From assembly GCF_026250525.1 (NCBI RefSeq), contig NZ_CP111043.1, positions 1,539,421-1,603,420 on the forward strand: 64,000 bases of DNA, read 5' to 3'. The stretch comes from Chondrinema litorale. GTDB lineage: Bacteria; Bacteroidota; Bacteroidia; Cytophagales; Flammeovirgaceae. The position numbers were made by a program, and so were the translations under genes. Shown piece by piece: positions 27,314-36,454 of the stretch (within the stretch, counting starts at the first letter, position 1; every line of letters starts with the position of its first letter). Under the pieces are notes generated by a model, which made no database searches, was not told the origin of the DNA, and saw only the letters and a program-made list of their open reading frames with translations.

Positions 27314-27369
27314 TTGGCTATTTCGGATCAAATAGGTTCATCATCACTTTTGATACTGCTGGCGAAATG
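27314..27369 (+). repeat. Left terminal inverted repeat of the IS
   Basis: Matches the reverse complement of 29102-29156 except for an inner segment (27328-27334, TCAAATA) that is replaced by GTGACC on the right. Confidence 0.9.
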
Positions 27370-27435
27370 CTATAAGTCCTATTCAAATATTTATTAGATT
27401 CGGAAATCATACAATAAATATTTAAATACAAGATC

Positions 27436-29094
27436 ATGTTAAAGCCAAATAAGATCCCTGAAATTCCCATACTGACCAAACAAGTTGCCCATGCCAGTTT
27501 TCCTAAAGGGAATATTTATATAACCCTCAAAGATGAACTAGGGATAATCTATGAAAATGAATTTTTTGCAGATTTATTTCCCGCTAAAGGTCAGCCAGCA
27601 GCAGATCCTTGGAGATTGGCCATGATTACTGTTATGCAATTTATCGAAGGTTTATCTGACCGACAAGCTGTAGAGGCTATGGCGTCCCGGATTGATTGGA
27701 AATATTTATTGAGCTTGGAACTCACTGCAACAGGTTATGATAATAGTGTTTTATGCGAATTTAGGAGTAGATTGATCAAGGGAGCTCCAGTAACTCTACT
27801 CTTGGACAGATTACTAAAAAAATGCGAAGAGCGTAAATGGATCAAAAAGAGGGGAACTATCCGGACGGATTCTACCCATATGCTAGGTGCTATAAGAGCG
27901 ACCAATAGATTGGTCTGCATAGGTGAAACAATTAGAGCAGCACTGAACAGTTTGGCCACAGTTGCTCCTGATTGGATGAGGCAACATGCCATACCGGATT
28001 GGACCAAAAGGTATAGCTCCCGAATAGGTAGTACCCGCCTTCCCCAAAGTCAATTAAAACAACTAGGGTTTGCAATACAGATAGGAAAAGATGGATATGA
28101 CCTTTTGGATATTATATATCAACAAGACGATGAGGGCTGGTTAAGAAACCTTCCTGCCGTTAAACTCCTCCGCAATGTATGGGTACAACAATTTTATCTT
28201 CAGGAAGACAAAATAAATTATAGGGACAAGCAATTGGGCATCCCCCCTGCTTTACAGTTCATCAGCTCACCTTATGACAAAGATGCCCGCTATGCCAAGA
28301 AGTATACCACATCCTGGATAGGCTATAAAGTACATATTACAGAGACATGTCAGGAAGATCTTCCTTATTTGATTACCCATATGGTTACAACCAAAAGTCC
28401 CATTGCCGATAGTAATATGACCGATGGCATCCATGATGATCTAAAAAAAGATAAAAGACTTCCTAAGACCCACTTGGTAGATACAGGGTATATTGATTCT
28501 GCTTTATTGGTAAACAGTAAAAAACAATATGCCGTTGAACTCTTAGGACCAACCCGGTCCGATCAAAAATGGCAAGCCAGATCAGGAAAAGGATTTGCAT
28601 TGAAAAACTTTAAGGTCGATTTGGACAAACAGGAAGCCATTTGTCCTGAGGGTCATACCAGTAAAAGTTGGACAATAGCCTATGATAAACGTAAAAAAGA
28701 AATGATAAAAGTAAAGTTCTCTATGAAAGATTGTAAAGTATGTAAAAGTAAAGCGTTCTGCACCAAAGCTCAACGGCGCACGCTCACTTTATTGCCAAAA
28801 GAGGAGTATCAAGCGATGATAAAAGCTAGGATCGGACAGAGTAGAGGTGATTATATTACAACATATAATAGGAGAGCAGGAGTAGAAGCAACTATATCTT
28901 TGGGTGTAAGAGCCTTTGGAATGAGGAGAAGTAGATATATAGGTCTTTGTAAGGCAAACTTACAAAATGTAATTATAGCCACAGCTATGAATTTTTCAAG
29001 AATTTATTATTGGCTGGAAGAAAGACCAAGAGAGAGGACCAGAATCTCAGCTTTTAGGAAATTGATGGAATATCCTGACAGAATCGTTGCATAG
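27436..29094 (+). CDS. IS1182-family DDE transposase
   Basis: A 552-residue transposase. The N-terminal DUF772-like region includes PWRLAMITVMQFIEGLSDRQ. The catalytic residues are visible as TDSTHMLGAIR (first Asp, near residue 146), HLVDTGYID (second Asp, near 350) and RAGVEATISLGVRAFGMRR (Glu, near 478). A four-cysteine segment (ICPEGH, then CKVCKSKAFC) lies before the last motif, as usual in this family. The frame is intact and the inverted repeats are well kept, so the element looks recently active. Confidence 0.95.
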   Translation: MLKPNKIPEIPILTKQVAHASFPKGNIYITLKDELGIIYENEFFADLFPAKGQPAADPWRLAMITVMQFIEGLSDRQAVEAMASRIDWKYLLSLELTATGYDNSVLCEFRSRLIKGAPVTLLLDRLLKKCEERKWIKKRGTIRTDSTHMLGAIRATNRLVCIGETIRAALNSLATVAPDWMRQHAIPDWTKRYSSRIGSTRLPQSQLKQLGFAIQIGKDGYDLLDIIYQQDDEGWLRNLPAVKLLRNVWVQQFYLQEDKINYRDKQLGIPPALQFISSPYDKDARYAKKYTTSWIGYKVHITETCQEDLPYLITHMVTTKSPIADSNMTDGIHDDLKKDKRLPKTHLVDTGYIDSALLVNSKKQYAVELLGPTRSDQKWQARSGKGFALKNFKVDLDKQEAICPEGHTSKSWTIAYDKRKKEMIKVKFSMKDCKVCKSKAFCTKAQRRTLTLLPKEEYQAMIKARIGQSRGDYITTYNRRAGVEATISLGVRAFGMRRSRYIGLCKANLQNVIIATAMNFSRIYYWLEERPRERTRISAFRKLMEYPDRIVA

Positions 29095-29101
29095 AAGGTT
29101 T

Positions 29102-29156
29102 CATTTCGCCAGCAGTATCAAAAGTGATGATGAACCGGTCACTCCGAAATAGCCAA
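29102..29156 (-). repeat. Right terminal inverted repeat of the IS
   Basis: Reverse complement of the left end over the outer 14 and inner 35 bases. The inner edge lies just past the transposase stop codon (29094). Confidence 0.9.
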
Positions 29157-30324
29157 CCGTGGCTCTTTGGCTAGAGATGAGACTTCTGAGTTGGCTTTCA
29201 GCAGGGTTGTTTACTTTAGGACCTTTCTTTGGAAAGCAGGTAAATATCTTCTTTTCTGTTAAATACTTCCTGTTTTTGTTGGTGGCGTAAATGCGATCTG
29301 CTCCTAGTTGATGAAGTGAGCCAAATATCGATCTATGTTTTAAACTACTTAATTTCAGTCTGGTACTTTCATTAAAAGCGCGGAACTCCATGGTATCGAT
29401 AAAGCAGATACCATCCACCTGAAGCAGGTGTGCCTTCATTCCGAACTCAACCCTTTTAGCTTCTTTACCTCGCACTATCGGCCTAACATAAGCCTTGGGA
29501 AGTGATACAATCCTGTTTTTCAATTCTTTAGCTGGATGCTGCTGCAAGAATTGCTGTTGCTCGATTATCTTCTTTATAGTTTTTAGATATGTTCTCTCAT
29601 GTAAGTGAAGCTGTATTTGTGGATTTTCGTTAAGTAGGCATTGCAGTTGCCCCAATCCTTTGGATAGTAGATATATCAATGACTTTTTACGCTTGCGACC
29701 AGCTTTATATGTCTTTTTACGACTACGATCATAAGACATCTGCATGCGCTTTTGATCTATATATTTGGAGCCAGGTCGTTTTACTCCTAATATTTTACAG
29801 TATCTGTAAAGCTGCTTTTCAAACACCCATTGGCAGCTCTCCCAGAGCAGCTTAACATCGGTAGGAAAACGAATATAACTCTCATAACAAGTAGCATCCA
29901 TTAAGAGCACATGCGTATTATGCATGTCTGTTTTCCAGTGTTGGAGTAGTACCTCTTGAAGTTGTTGCCAATCAGTATGGTCCGCCATATACGTCCTGAT
30001 TCGACTTAAAATGGCCTTATCCTTAATCTTTTGATGATCCTGTAGCAATTTATTGCAAAATAGCTGAAGGCTCCAATCGGTATTAAAGCGTGCTATGAGC
30101 TTTTCATCACTCAGGTTTAAATAGGCTTTTAGAAACATTAAGCCAAACATGCCCTGAGGCGAAAACCAGCTAGGAGCACCAGGGCCTTTATTTTTCTTAG
30201 GCAGACATGCAGAAAGTTGTTCCCAAGGGATGCTATCATAAACATTACCCAATTTACTACTCTTAAATAAATACCATTTTGGAGTTAAGTAATCTTGTGG
30301 TTGGAAAAGCTGTTGATCTCTCAT
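29157..30324 (-). pseudogene. N-terminal part of a DDE transposase split by the IS
   Basis: About 389 codons of an IS1182/IS5-like transposase, from MRDQQLFQPQDYLTPKW through the first acidic motif LLMDATCYESYIRFPTDVK and the second region GADRIYATNKN, ending at QRAT where the younger IS begins. The open frame runs on into the IS and stops at 29101, adding about 18 foreign residues (ending LLILLAK). The catalytic Glu part lies at 27141-27313 on the far side of the IS. The gene is therefore inactive, although it is otherwise free of stops. Confidence 0.9.
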
Positions 30325-30370
30325 ATATTGTAGTGTTAATTGTGATTAGACACTACAATTTAACAAATCA

Positions 30371-30410
30371 AAAACCCCGAAAAAAGCTTTTATTAGCTAA
30401 TTGCGGGGTT
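30371..30410 (-). terminator. Terminator at the end of the polysaccharide locus
   Basis: Stem AACCCCG/CGGGGTT with an A/T-rich inner part and T runs on both strands. It lies about 170 bases beyond the last gene of the locus (30581), on the minus strand, and upstream of the disrupted transposase. Confidence 0.75.
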
Positions 30411-30580
30411 TTATTTTATACATTAATGCATTTAAAACCTTGATTTTCAATCCCTTTTATTTAAAAGGTAAGGCCTAAAAAAACTTACCTCAAATAGTTT
30501 TTTAATAGTAACTAAACAACTTTCAATTTATCAAATAGAAAGTATTTAAAAATAAAATAGTTATTATCTCAAAATATCAT

Positions 30581-32617
30581 TTAATTCAAATAAGCTCTAT
30601 GACCTATTCTTAGTTCTTTTTTTCCTTTCCTTACAACTTTTAAAAGATTTTCAGTATTATCCAACTCAGAATACTTTGAACAATTACTTTTAAACTCCGG
30701 TACTATTTGCTTCATATAAGCAACAAGCAACATGTCATCATTCTCCAATAATGCTTTTTGAATTTTTTTCAAATCCTTATAAACTTTTTCAAAAAGCTCT
30801 TTTCTAACTTTTGCAATAGTTATCTTATCATGATGGGTTTTAATCGTATTTTCAGCTTGATTTAATAACTCTTCATACAGCTTCTCTCCTGGCCGCAGTC
30901 CTGTAAACTCAATAGAAATGTGTTTGTTTTCTTCTAAACCATACAAACGAATCATTTTCCTTGCTAAATCAACAATCTTTACAGGCTCTCCCATATCGAA
31001 TAAAAAGATTTCCCCACCTTTACCCATTGCTCCAGCTTCTAACACCAGCTGACAAGCCTCAGGGATTGTCATAAAATACCTTGTTATATTAGGATCTGTA
31101 ACTGTTATTGGTCCTCCAGCTTCAATTTGATTTTTAAATCTTGGTACAACAGAACCATTTGATCCTAAAACATTCCCAAAGCGCGTTGTTATAAATCTAG
31201 TTTTGAGATTTCTACTATAATCATTTAAAGATTGACAATACATTTCCGCCATTCTTTTAGTTGTCCCCATTATATTAGTAGGATTTACAGCCTTGTCAGT
31301 AGAAACCATTACAAAACGACTAGCTCCATATCGAACAGCTAAATTTGCAACGATTTGTACACCAAAAACATTAACTTTAACAGCTTCTTCAGGATTTACT
31401 TCCATCATAGGCACATGCTTATATGCAGCAGCATGATAAACTATATCAGGTTTAAATTTCGAAAAAACATCTCTCATTTTTTTCTGATCACGAACATCTG
31501 CTACTATTGGAATAGTTACAGAATAATCAAATTTTTCTTGCATTTCTAGCTGCAAGTTTACCAATGGAGTCTCTGCTTGATCAAGTAATATTAATTTATC
31601 CGGGTGAAAATTCATTAACTGACGAGCTATTTCACTTCCAATAGAACCTGCTGCACCTGTAACAAGAATTGTTTTATTTTCAACTTGAGATGCTATATTT
31701 TTATAATCAAGAGCTATAGGGGCTCTATGTAATAATTCCTCAATATTAATCTTACGGAATGAACTTACTTTCAATTTACTATTTAGCCAGTTTTCAACAG
31801 GAGGAACTATCAGTGGTGTAATATTATGTTTTAAACATAACTCAACAAGCTCTTCCTTTCTCTTTATAGATATTTTATGTATAGCTATAATAGCCTTTTT
31901 AATTTTAAATTTACTAACTACTTCCTCAAAATAATGATCAGTATGATAGATTCTAATTCCTCCCATTGTTTTTCTATGTAAAGATAAGTCATCATCAAAA
32001 AATGCTAGTACTTTTAGATGAGTATCTTTATCATGATCGATTGTTTTTCTTGTCATATCTCCGCAAGAACCCGCACCAAATACTACAACATTTTCATGCA
32101 CTTGTCTTTCTCTATTCATCTGTATATGAATAACTCTTAAGGCTACACGATAATTAATCAGAAGAAATAAACATATTAAATAATCAATCATTACAATTGA
32201 TTTTCGAAAAAAGAATATTTCATCAAAAAAATTAAATTGAAAAGTAAATAAAAAAAACACGAATGAACCTAAAGTAACAGACTTTAAAAGAGTCAATAAA
32301 TCATGTTCACTTGTAAATCTTATAACACTGGAATAAGTCTTAAAATACTTAAAAGTAATAGTCCTAATTAAAATTAAGGCAGAAATAGTTGGTAAAGCCT
32401 TATCTAAAGGTATATCAGTTATTACAAAATTAAATCTTAAAAGATTTGCCAATACAAATGCCATAACAGAGACTACAACATCTACACCTAAAATTATGAT
32501 ACGGGTCCCATATGCATTTACTAACATTTTTTTTAGTCGTAAATAAAAATTAATAGCTGCTGGTGATTTTTGAGACATTGCCTTTAAAACAGTGCCATTT
32601 GAATTAGTTGTTGACAT
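30581..32617 (-). CDS. Membrane-bound nucleotide-sugar 4,6-dehydratase (WbpM/PglF/CapD-like)
   Basis: A 678-residue protein. The N-terminus has four membrane helices (about residues 30-160) and a first Rossmann-like region (VVFGAGSCGDM). The catalytic SDR domain begins with TGAAGSIGSEIARQ near residue 315 and carries STDKAVNPTNIMGTTKRMAE, the active-site block of UDP-GlcNAc 4,6-dehydratases of the WbpM type. It should make UDP-4-keto-6-deoxy-GlcNAc at the inner membrane. It is the last gene of the locus and fits with the WbpV-like reductase and WbpL-like transferase just upstream, though separated by 144 bases that include a perfect palindrome. Confidence 0.92.
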   Translation of the reverse strand: MSTTNSNGTVLKAMSQKSPAAINFYLRLKKMLVNAYGTRIIILGVDVVVSVMAFVLANLLRFNFVITDIPLDKALPTISALILIRTITFKYFKTYSSVIRFTSEHDLLTLLKSVTLGSFVFFLFTFQFNFFDEIFFFRKSIVMIDYLICLFLLINYRVALRVIHIQMNRERQVHENVVVFGAGSCGDMTRKTIDHDKDTHLKVLAFFDDDLSLHRKTMGGIRIYHTDHYFEEVVSKFKIKKAIIAIHKISIKRKEELVELCLKHNITPLIVPPVENWLNSKLKVSSFRKINIEELLHRAPIALDYKNIASQVENKTILVTGAAGSIGSEIARQLMNFHPDKLILLDQAETPLVNLQLEMQEKFDYSVTIPIVADVRDQKKMRDVFSKFKPDIVYHAAAYKHVPMMEVNPEEAVKVNVFGVQIVANLAVRYGASRFVMVSTDKAVNPTNIMGTTKRMAEMYCQSLNDYSRNLKTRFITTRFGNVLGSNGSVVPRFKNQIEAGGPITVTDPNITRYFMTIPEACQLVLEAGAMGKGGEIFLFDMGEPVKIVDLARKMIRLYGLEENKHISIEFTGLRPGEKLYEELLNQAENTIKTHHDKITIAKVRKELFEKVYKDLKKIQKALLENDDMLLVAYMKQIVPEFKSNCSKYSELDNTENLLKVVRKGKKELRIGHRAYLN

Positions 32618-32647
32618 ATTTATTCTAAGAATTAACTTAAAAATATA

Positions 32648-32665
32648 TTGAGTTAATTAACTCAA
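32648..32665. promoter_or_regulatory. Perfect 18-bp palindrome upstream of the dehydratase gene
   Basis: TTGAGTTAATTAACTCAA is its own reverse complement. It lies 30 bases before the start codon of the 4,6-dehydratase gene in the widest gap of this part of the locus. It has no T tract and so looks like a protein-binding site rather than a terminator. The binding protein is unknown. Confidence 0.4.
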
Positions 32666-32761
32666 CCCAAAGATTATACTAAACCAAGTATTTAAAATCT
32701 TTTATTAATAAATACTAATATATTTAAAACACATACTTGAGTAATTAGTTATAATAAATTT

Positions 32762-33733
32762 TCAAATAACGTGTCTATTTTTTATAATGTACTTTATCTT
32801 ATTTTTGACAAAAAGGTATAAAATACTTTGCAAAGCTAAATTTAGAAAAGTTAATAGCCAAAAATTATATTCTTTAACATGTAAGAATATTACTAAAACA
32901 GCATTAATTAAAGCTTGAAAAATAATATATATGCTTGATACTTTGAGATGTGATATTTGCATCTCATTAGCCAATAATTGATAGAGATGCTTTCTATGGG
33001 GTTTGAAAATATTTTCTTTATTCAACAATCTTTCAACTATTGTAAATATTGAATCTATTCCATATACACTAAGCAAAAGGATATAAATTAAATTATTTGA
33101 CTTAAGTATTAATGTTAGTAATAAATAAATAATAATAAAAGCTATTGATACACTTCCTATATCCCCCGCAAAACATCTCGCTCTTTTTCTGAAGTTGAAA
33201 AATAAAAAAATAATTACAGAAAAGATTATTACTAATATTAGTCTTTCATTTATAAAATTTATAATCTCTTGATCTATATACAATAGAGTCAATAATGTGA
33301 TTAAGCTATATCCTCCTGTTATACCATTAATTCCATCCATAAAATTAAAGGCATTAATAATTCCTGTAGCAACTATAAATATAGGTAAAATTACCCAATA
33401 TGATAATTCAAATACACCAACTGAAAACATCAACAATGCAATTGATATAAAATGTACTAATATTCGATATCGACTTGGTAAACTTGATATATCATCCCAA
33501 AAGCTTATCACAGAAATTAAGAATAAACCAAATAGAAAAAAAGGTATAGTAACTTGAAATACTATTGCTCCAATATATATCGCTATTGGAAAAATTATTC
33601 CACCTCCACGAATTGTTAAATAATCATGAGAGCTACGTTCATTAGGTTTATCAACAATGTTATATTTATCTGCAGTTACAAAATAAATTTTTTGTATTAA
33701 AAATAAGCTGGCAAATAAAAAGAAGAAGATCAT
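32762..33733 (-). CDS. Polyprenyl-phosphate sugar-1-phosphate transferase (WbpL/WecA type)
   Basis: A 323-residue membrane protein with about ten helices, of the MraY/WecA glycosyltransferase-4 family. Conserved loops are visible: SFWDDISSLP (Mg-binding aspartates), NAFNFMDGINGITGG (catalytic Asp-Gly-x-Asn), CFAGDIGSVS, and the late PHRKHLYQLL basic motif. It should transfer a sugar-1-phosphate from UDP-sugar to undecaprenyl phosphate, the first step in building the glycan. Its start overlaps the upstream epimerase stop by four bases. With its neighbours it suggests D-QuiNAc or D-FucNAc as the first sugar. Confidence 0.9.
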   Translation of the reverse strand: MIFFFLFASLFLIQKIYFVTADKYNIVDKPNERSSHDYLTIRGGGIIFPIAIYIGAIVFQVTIPFFLFGLFLISVISFWDDISSLPSRYRILVHFISIALLMFSVGVFELSYWVILPIFIVATGIINAFNFMDGINGITGGYSLITLLTLLYIDQEIINFINERLILVIIFSVIIFLFFNFRKRARCFAGDIGSVSIAFIIIYLLLTLILKSNNLIYILLLSVYGIDSIFTIVERLLNKENIFKPHRKHLYQLLANEMQISHLKVSSIYIIFQALINAVLVIFLHVKEYNFWLLTFLNLALQSILYLFVKNKIKYIIKNRHVI

Positions 33734-34662
33734 TGTTCAAATGAATTTATAGTTTTAATCAACCCTTGTTCTAATGTAACTGGAAATTCAGATTGAACTT
33801 CAGAAATGAACTTTGCATTACTTACACAATAATTTTCAGTAAGTTTTTGTAATTTATGAGAATTAATAGGTAAGAAAGGCAGAATATCACCAGTGTATCC
33901 TAATAACCGTATAATACTTTTCGGTACTTGTATAATTCTTGGCTCTAAGCCTAAAGTTTCTGCAATTAATTTATATAGATAATTACTTGAAATACTACTA
34001 TTATCTGCTAAATTATAAACTCCAGATTTTACTTTAGTAGAAATTATTTTGTCTATTGCCCAAAGTAAATTGTCAACACTTAAAAAAGATCGGTGATTTT
34101 CAAATGCGGCTAATGGATATGGCATTCCTTTCTTAACAAAACTATAAAGCAAATTCAAATTTCCTTTATTTCCCGGACCATGAATCATACAAGGCCTTAA
34201 AATATAAAAAGATTTATTACCTTCTAAATTTTGTGATAAAATATAATTTTCTGCGGCAAGCTTAGATTTTCCGTATGCTGTTTTAGGGTCAGGAGTTACA
34301 TCTTCTACCAAAAAACCGTCAACTCGATCTTTAGCAGCTTTAACAGTACTTAGAAAAATAAATTTTTTTGCATCACTTTTTAAAAATAAGTCATACATTT
34401 TCTTGGTTAAACCTGAATTTATTTTGAAATATTCTGACTCATTAGTACTATTCTTTAAATCATGGGCTTTACCAGCTAAATGAATTATTACATCATACTT
34501 ATTAAGTAGTTCTACTGTAAGTTCATCATATTTATAAACAGAAATATTTTGAAGAACTTTTTTTCTGGAAACTCCATCTACTTTAATATTTTTACTCAAT
34601 AGATGTGGTAATAGATTATGGCCTATAAAACCTGTAAAACCTGTAATTAATATTCTTACCAT
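33730..34662 (-). CDS. NAD-dependent epimerase/4-reductase (WbpV-like)
   Basis: A 310-residue extended SDR protein with the nucleotide-binding turn GFTGFIGHNLL at the N-terminus, LAGKAHD near residue 65, and the catalytic AYGKSKLAAE near residue 132. Its close coupling (four-base overlap) to a WbpL-type transferase is typical of the enzyme that reduces UDP-4-keto-6-deoxy-GlcNAc to UDP-QuiNAc or UDP-FucNAc. The precise product cannot be read from the sequence. It could also be a 4-epimerase. Confidence 0.85.
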   Translation of the reverse strand: MVRILITGFTGFIGHNLLPHLLSKNIKVDGVSRKKVLQNISVYKYDELTVELLNKYDVIIHLAGKAHDLKNSTNESEYFKINSGLTKKMYDLFLKSDAKKFIFLSTVKAAKDRVDGFLVEDVTPDPKTAYGKSKLAAENYILSQNLEGNKSFYILRPCMIHGPGNKGNLNLLYSFVKKGMPYPLAAFENHRSFLSVDNLLWAIDKIISTKVKSGVYNLADNSSISSNYLYKLIAETLGLEPRIIQVPKSIIRLLGYTGDILPFLPINSHKLQKLTENYCVSNAKFISEVQSEFPVTLEQGLIKTINSFEQ

Positions 34663-34682
34663 ACGTTTGTTATGAATAAAAA

Positions 34683-35444
34683 CTATCTTTTTACAATAAA
34701 TTCAAATATTTTTTTTATGTATTTTGAATAAACCATAAATACATTTGTATATAGTCCATTTTCTTTACAAGCCCTTATTATTTCTTTATTGAGTAAATAG
34801 TTACTATACAAATTTTTAGTACTTGCTCCTCCCATTCTCATTTTGGTAGTAACTATTGGCAAATATTTATATTTAACCTCATTGACCTTCAGAAATCGAA
34901 TTAAGAGCTCATAGTCTGCTGCTATATGATAATCTGTCTTAAATAAACCAAATTTTTTATATAAATCACTTTTGGCAAAAAATGAAGGATGTGGAGGCAT
35001 ATAACCCCAAACAAATTTATCTGGATGCCATTTTTTAGCAGAATAATATCGAATTACTTTGTCGTGATTACTATCAGATACAAATACAATATCTCCAAAT
35101 ATTGCTTCAACGTTATACTTATTAAAAGCTTCAACAACTGATGCTAATGTATTCTTATTATAAAAAAAATCATCGGCATTTAAAATACCTACTATTTCAC
35201 CAGTAGCTAACTGAATGCCTTTATTCATAGCATCGTAAATACCCTCATCAGTTTCCGATATATATTTACTAATAATATCTTGATTTTTTTTTATAATATT
35301 AAGCGTACCATCATTAGAAGCTCCATCCACTACAATATACTCTATGTTAGAATAAGTTTGAGATCCTACAGATTTAATTGTATCTAGAATAGTACTTACA
35401 TTGTTATATGAAATCGTAATAATGGATACTTTGAAATTATTCAT
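34683..35444 (-). CDS. Glycosyltransferase family 2
   Basis: A 253-residue GT-A-fold transferase. The N-terminus VSIITISYNNVSTI, the VVDGASNDGT strand near residue 40, and the DxD-like LNADD near residue 88 are standard GT2 marks. The later HPSFFAKSDLYKKFG resembles WcaA/WcaE-type enzymes of colanic-acid-like clusters. It adds one sugar to the growing lipid-linked repeat unit on the cytoplasmic face. It overlaps the acetyltransferase gene upstream by four bases. Confidence 0.9.
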   Translation of the reverse strand: MNNFKVSIITISYNNVSTILDTIKSVGSQTYSNIEYIVVDGASNDGTLNIIKKNQDIISKYISETDEGIYDAMNKGIQLATGEIVGILNADDFFYNKNTLASVVEAFNKYNVEAIFGDIVFVSDSNHDKVIRYYSAKKWHPDKFVWGYMPPHPSFFAKSDLYKKFGLFKTDYHIAADYELLIRFLKVNEVKYKYLPIVTTKMRMGGASTKNLYSNYLLNKEIIRACKENGLYTNVFMVYSKYIKKIFEFIVKR

Positions 35445-35992
35445 GCAGACATTTCTCTTGTTCTTTTCTTAATAGCTGGATTACCTTGATATATACAATA
35501 AGCTTCTAAATTAGAAGTCGCCACAGAATTTACAGCTAATACACTATGAGAATAGCATGTTATACCAGGGCATACTATACTTTGTGCACCAAGCCAACAA
35601 CCATCTTCTAATACGATTTCACCTACAATTAGGTCAAAAGTAGATTTCTTATAATTATGACTTCCTGTTAACAACATAACACCTTGTGAAATACATACAT
35701 TATCTCTTATATCTACATAAGTAAGATTATCAATCCATACATTTTCTCCTATCCATACATTTTCTCCTATCGTAAGTAACCAAGGGTATTTAATATTCAC
35801 CGAAGGTTTAATAACTACATTTTTGCCAATCTTAGCTCCAAATATTCTTAATAGGATTACTTTTAGTTTACTTATTGGATTTAAAGGATTTTGAAAGAAT
35901 ATAATATTTATGAAATACCAAATGATTTGCTTAAAAGTGGATGCTTTTGGAGAATACCAAGAGTTATTAAATTGGGATAGATTAGTTTTCAT
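35441..35992 (-). CDS. WcaF-like O-acetyltransferase (left-handed beta helix)
   Basis: A 183-residue hexapeptide-repeat acetyltransferase similar to colanic-acid acetyltransferase WcaF. Repeats run from about residue 50 to 165 (IGKNVVIKPSV, IGENVWIGENVWID, then LEDGCWLGAQSIVCPG). The catalytic His should be that of LLTGSHNYKK. An exact 18-base tandem duplication encodes the second IGENVW, adding one hexapeptide turn of the helix. It would acetylate the glycan repeat unit. The gene overlaps its neighbours at both ends (11 and 4 bases), so it is translated as part of the operon. Confidence 0.9.
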   Translation of the reverse strand: MKTNLSQFNNSWYSPKASTFKQIIWYFINIIFFQNPLNPISKLKVILLRIFGAKIGKNVVIKPSVNIKYPWLLTIGENVWIGENVWIDNLTYVDIRDNVCISQGVMLLTGSHNYKKSTFDLIVGEIVLEDGCWLGAQSIVCPGITCYSHSVLAVNSVATSNLEAYCIYQGNPAIKKRTREMSA

Positions 35993-36449
35993 TAATTATA
36001 TTAAAATTTTTTAAAATATCTAATAATAACCATCCTATCCAAACACCTAAAGTATTTAGTATGATATCATCAATATCAAAAATACCTAGCTTAAATGTAA
36101 ATTGAATAAACTCAAATAAAAAACTCAAAAAAAAACCAGAAAATATAACCCAAAATTTGGCTGATAATTTCTTTATAGTTAATGGCAATAATAGTCCCCA
36201 AGGAATAAAAAGTACTACATTACCAAAGACTTGAGTAATAAATTGCTCTTTATAATGATTATCATATTTTTTTTTAAAAATTCCATTTATGTAATGATAA
36301 GTCTGCTCAAATGGTATAAGTTTAATTTGGGAATTGGATAAATTAGTTAATCTAGAAAAATCTTTGTAGGTATAAAAAACTAAAAACCAAACTAAAGAAA
36401 GGAAATAGAATAATAAAAGCAGTAAATAAATACACTTATGAAACCTCAC
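35982..36449 (-). CDS. VanZ-family membrane protein
   Basis: A 155-residue protein with four membrane helices and the VanZ-like patch (FIPWGLLLPLTIKKL in the middle, then FDIDDIILNTLGVWIGW near the end). VanZ-like proteins occur in glycopeptide-resistance and polysaccharide clusters, but their activity is not settled. The gene lies six bases after a glycosyltransferase gene and overlaps the acetyltransferase gene by 11 bases, so it belongs to the locus. Confidence 0.85.
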   Translation of the reverse strand: MRFHKCIYLLLLLFYFLSLVWFLVFYTYKDFSRLTNLSNSQIKLIPFEQTYHYINGIFKKKYDNHYKEQFITQVFGNVVLFIPWGLLLPLTIKKLSAKFWVIFSGFFLSFLFEFIQFTFKLGIFDIDDIILNTLGVWIGWLLLDILKNFNIINEN

Positions 36450-36454
36450 GTGAA

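Larger units (their letters stand above)
27314..29156 (+). mobile_element. Complete IS1182-like insertion sequence
   Basis: A 1843-bp element carrying one transposase gene. Its ends are long imperfect inverted repeats: 14 identical terminal bases (TTGGCTATTTCGGA), a short unlike segment of 7 or 6 bases, then 35 identical bases reaching CTGGCGAAATG. It is flanked by CCG on both sides (27311-27313 and 29157-29159), or ACCG if the ambiguous terminal A is counted, as target duplication. It has inserted into, and split, an older transposase gene. Confidence 0.9.

Noticed and set aside
29101..29156. C-terminus of the minus-strand transposase as read in the open frame
   Set aside because: These residues are translated from the inverted repeat of the inserted IS; the true C-terminus is at 27141-27313.
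27100..30370. Outer inverted repeats of the older transposon
   Set aside because: I compared about 27085-27140 with 30325-30370 and found no convincing match, so its ends are not given.
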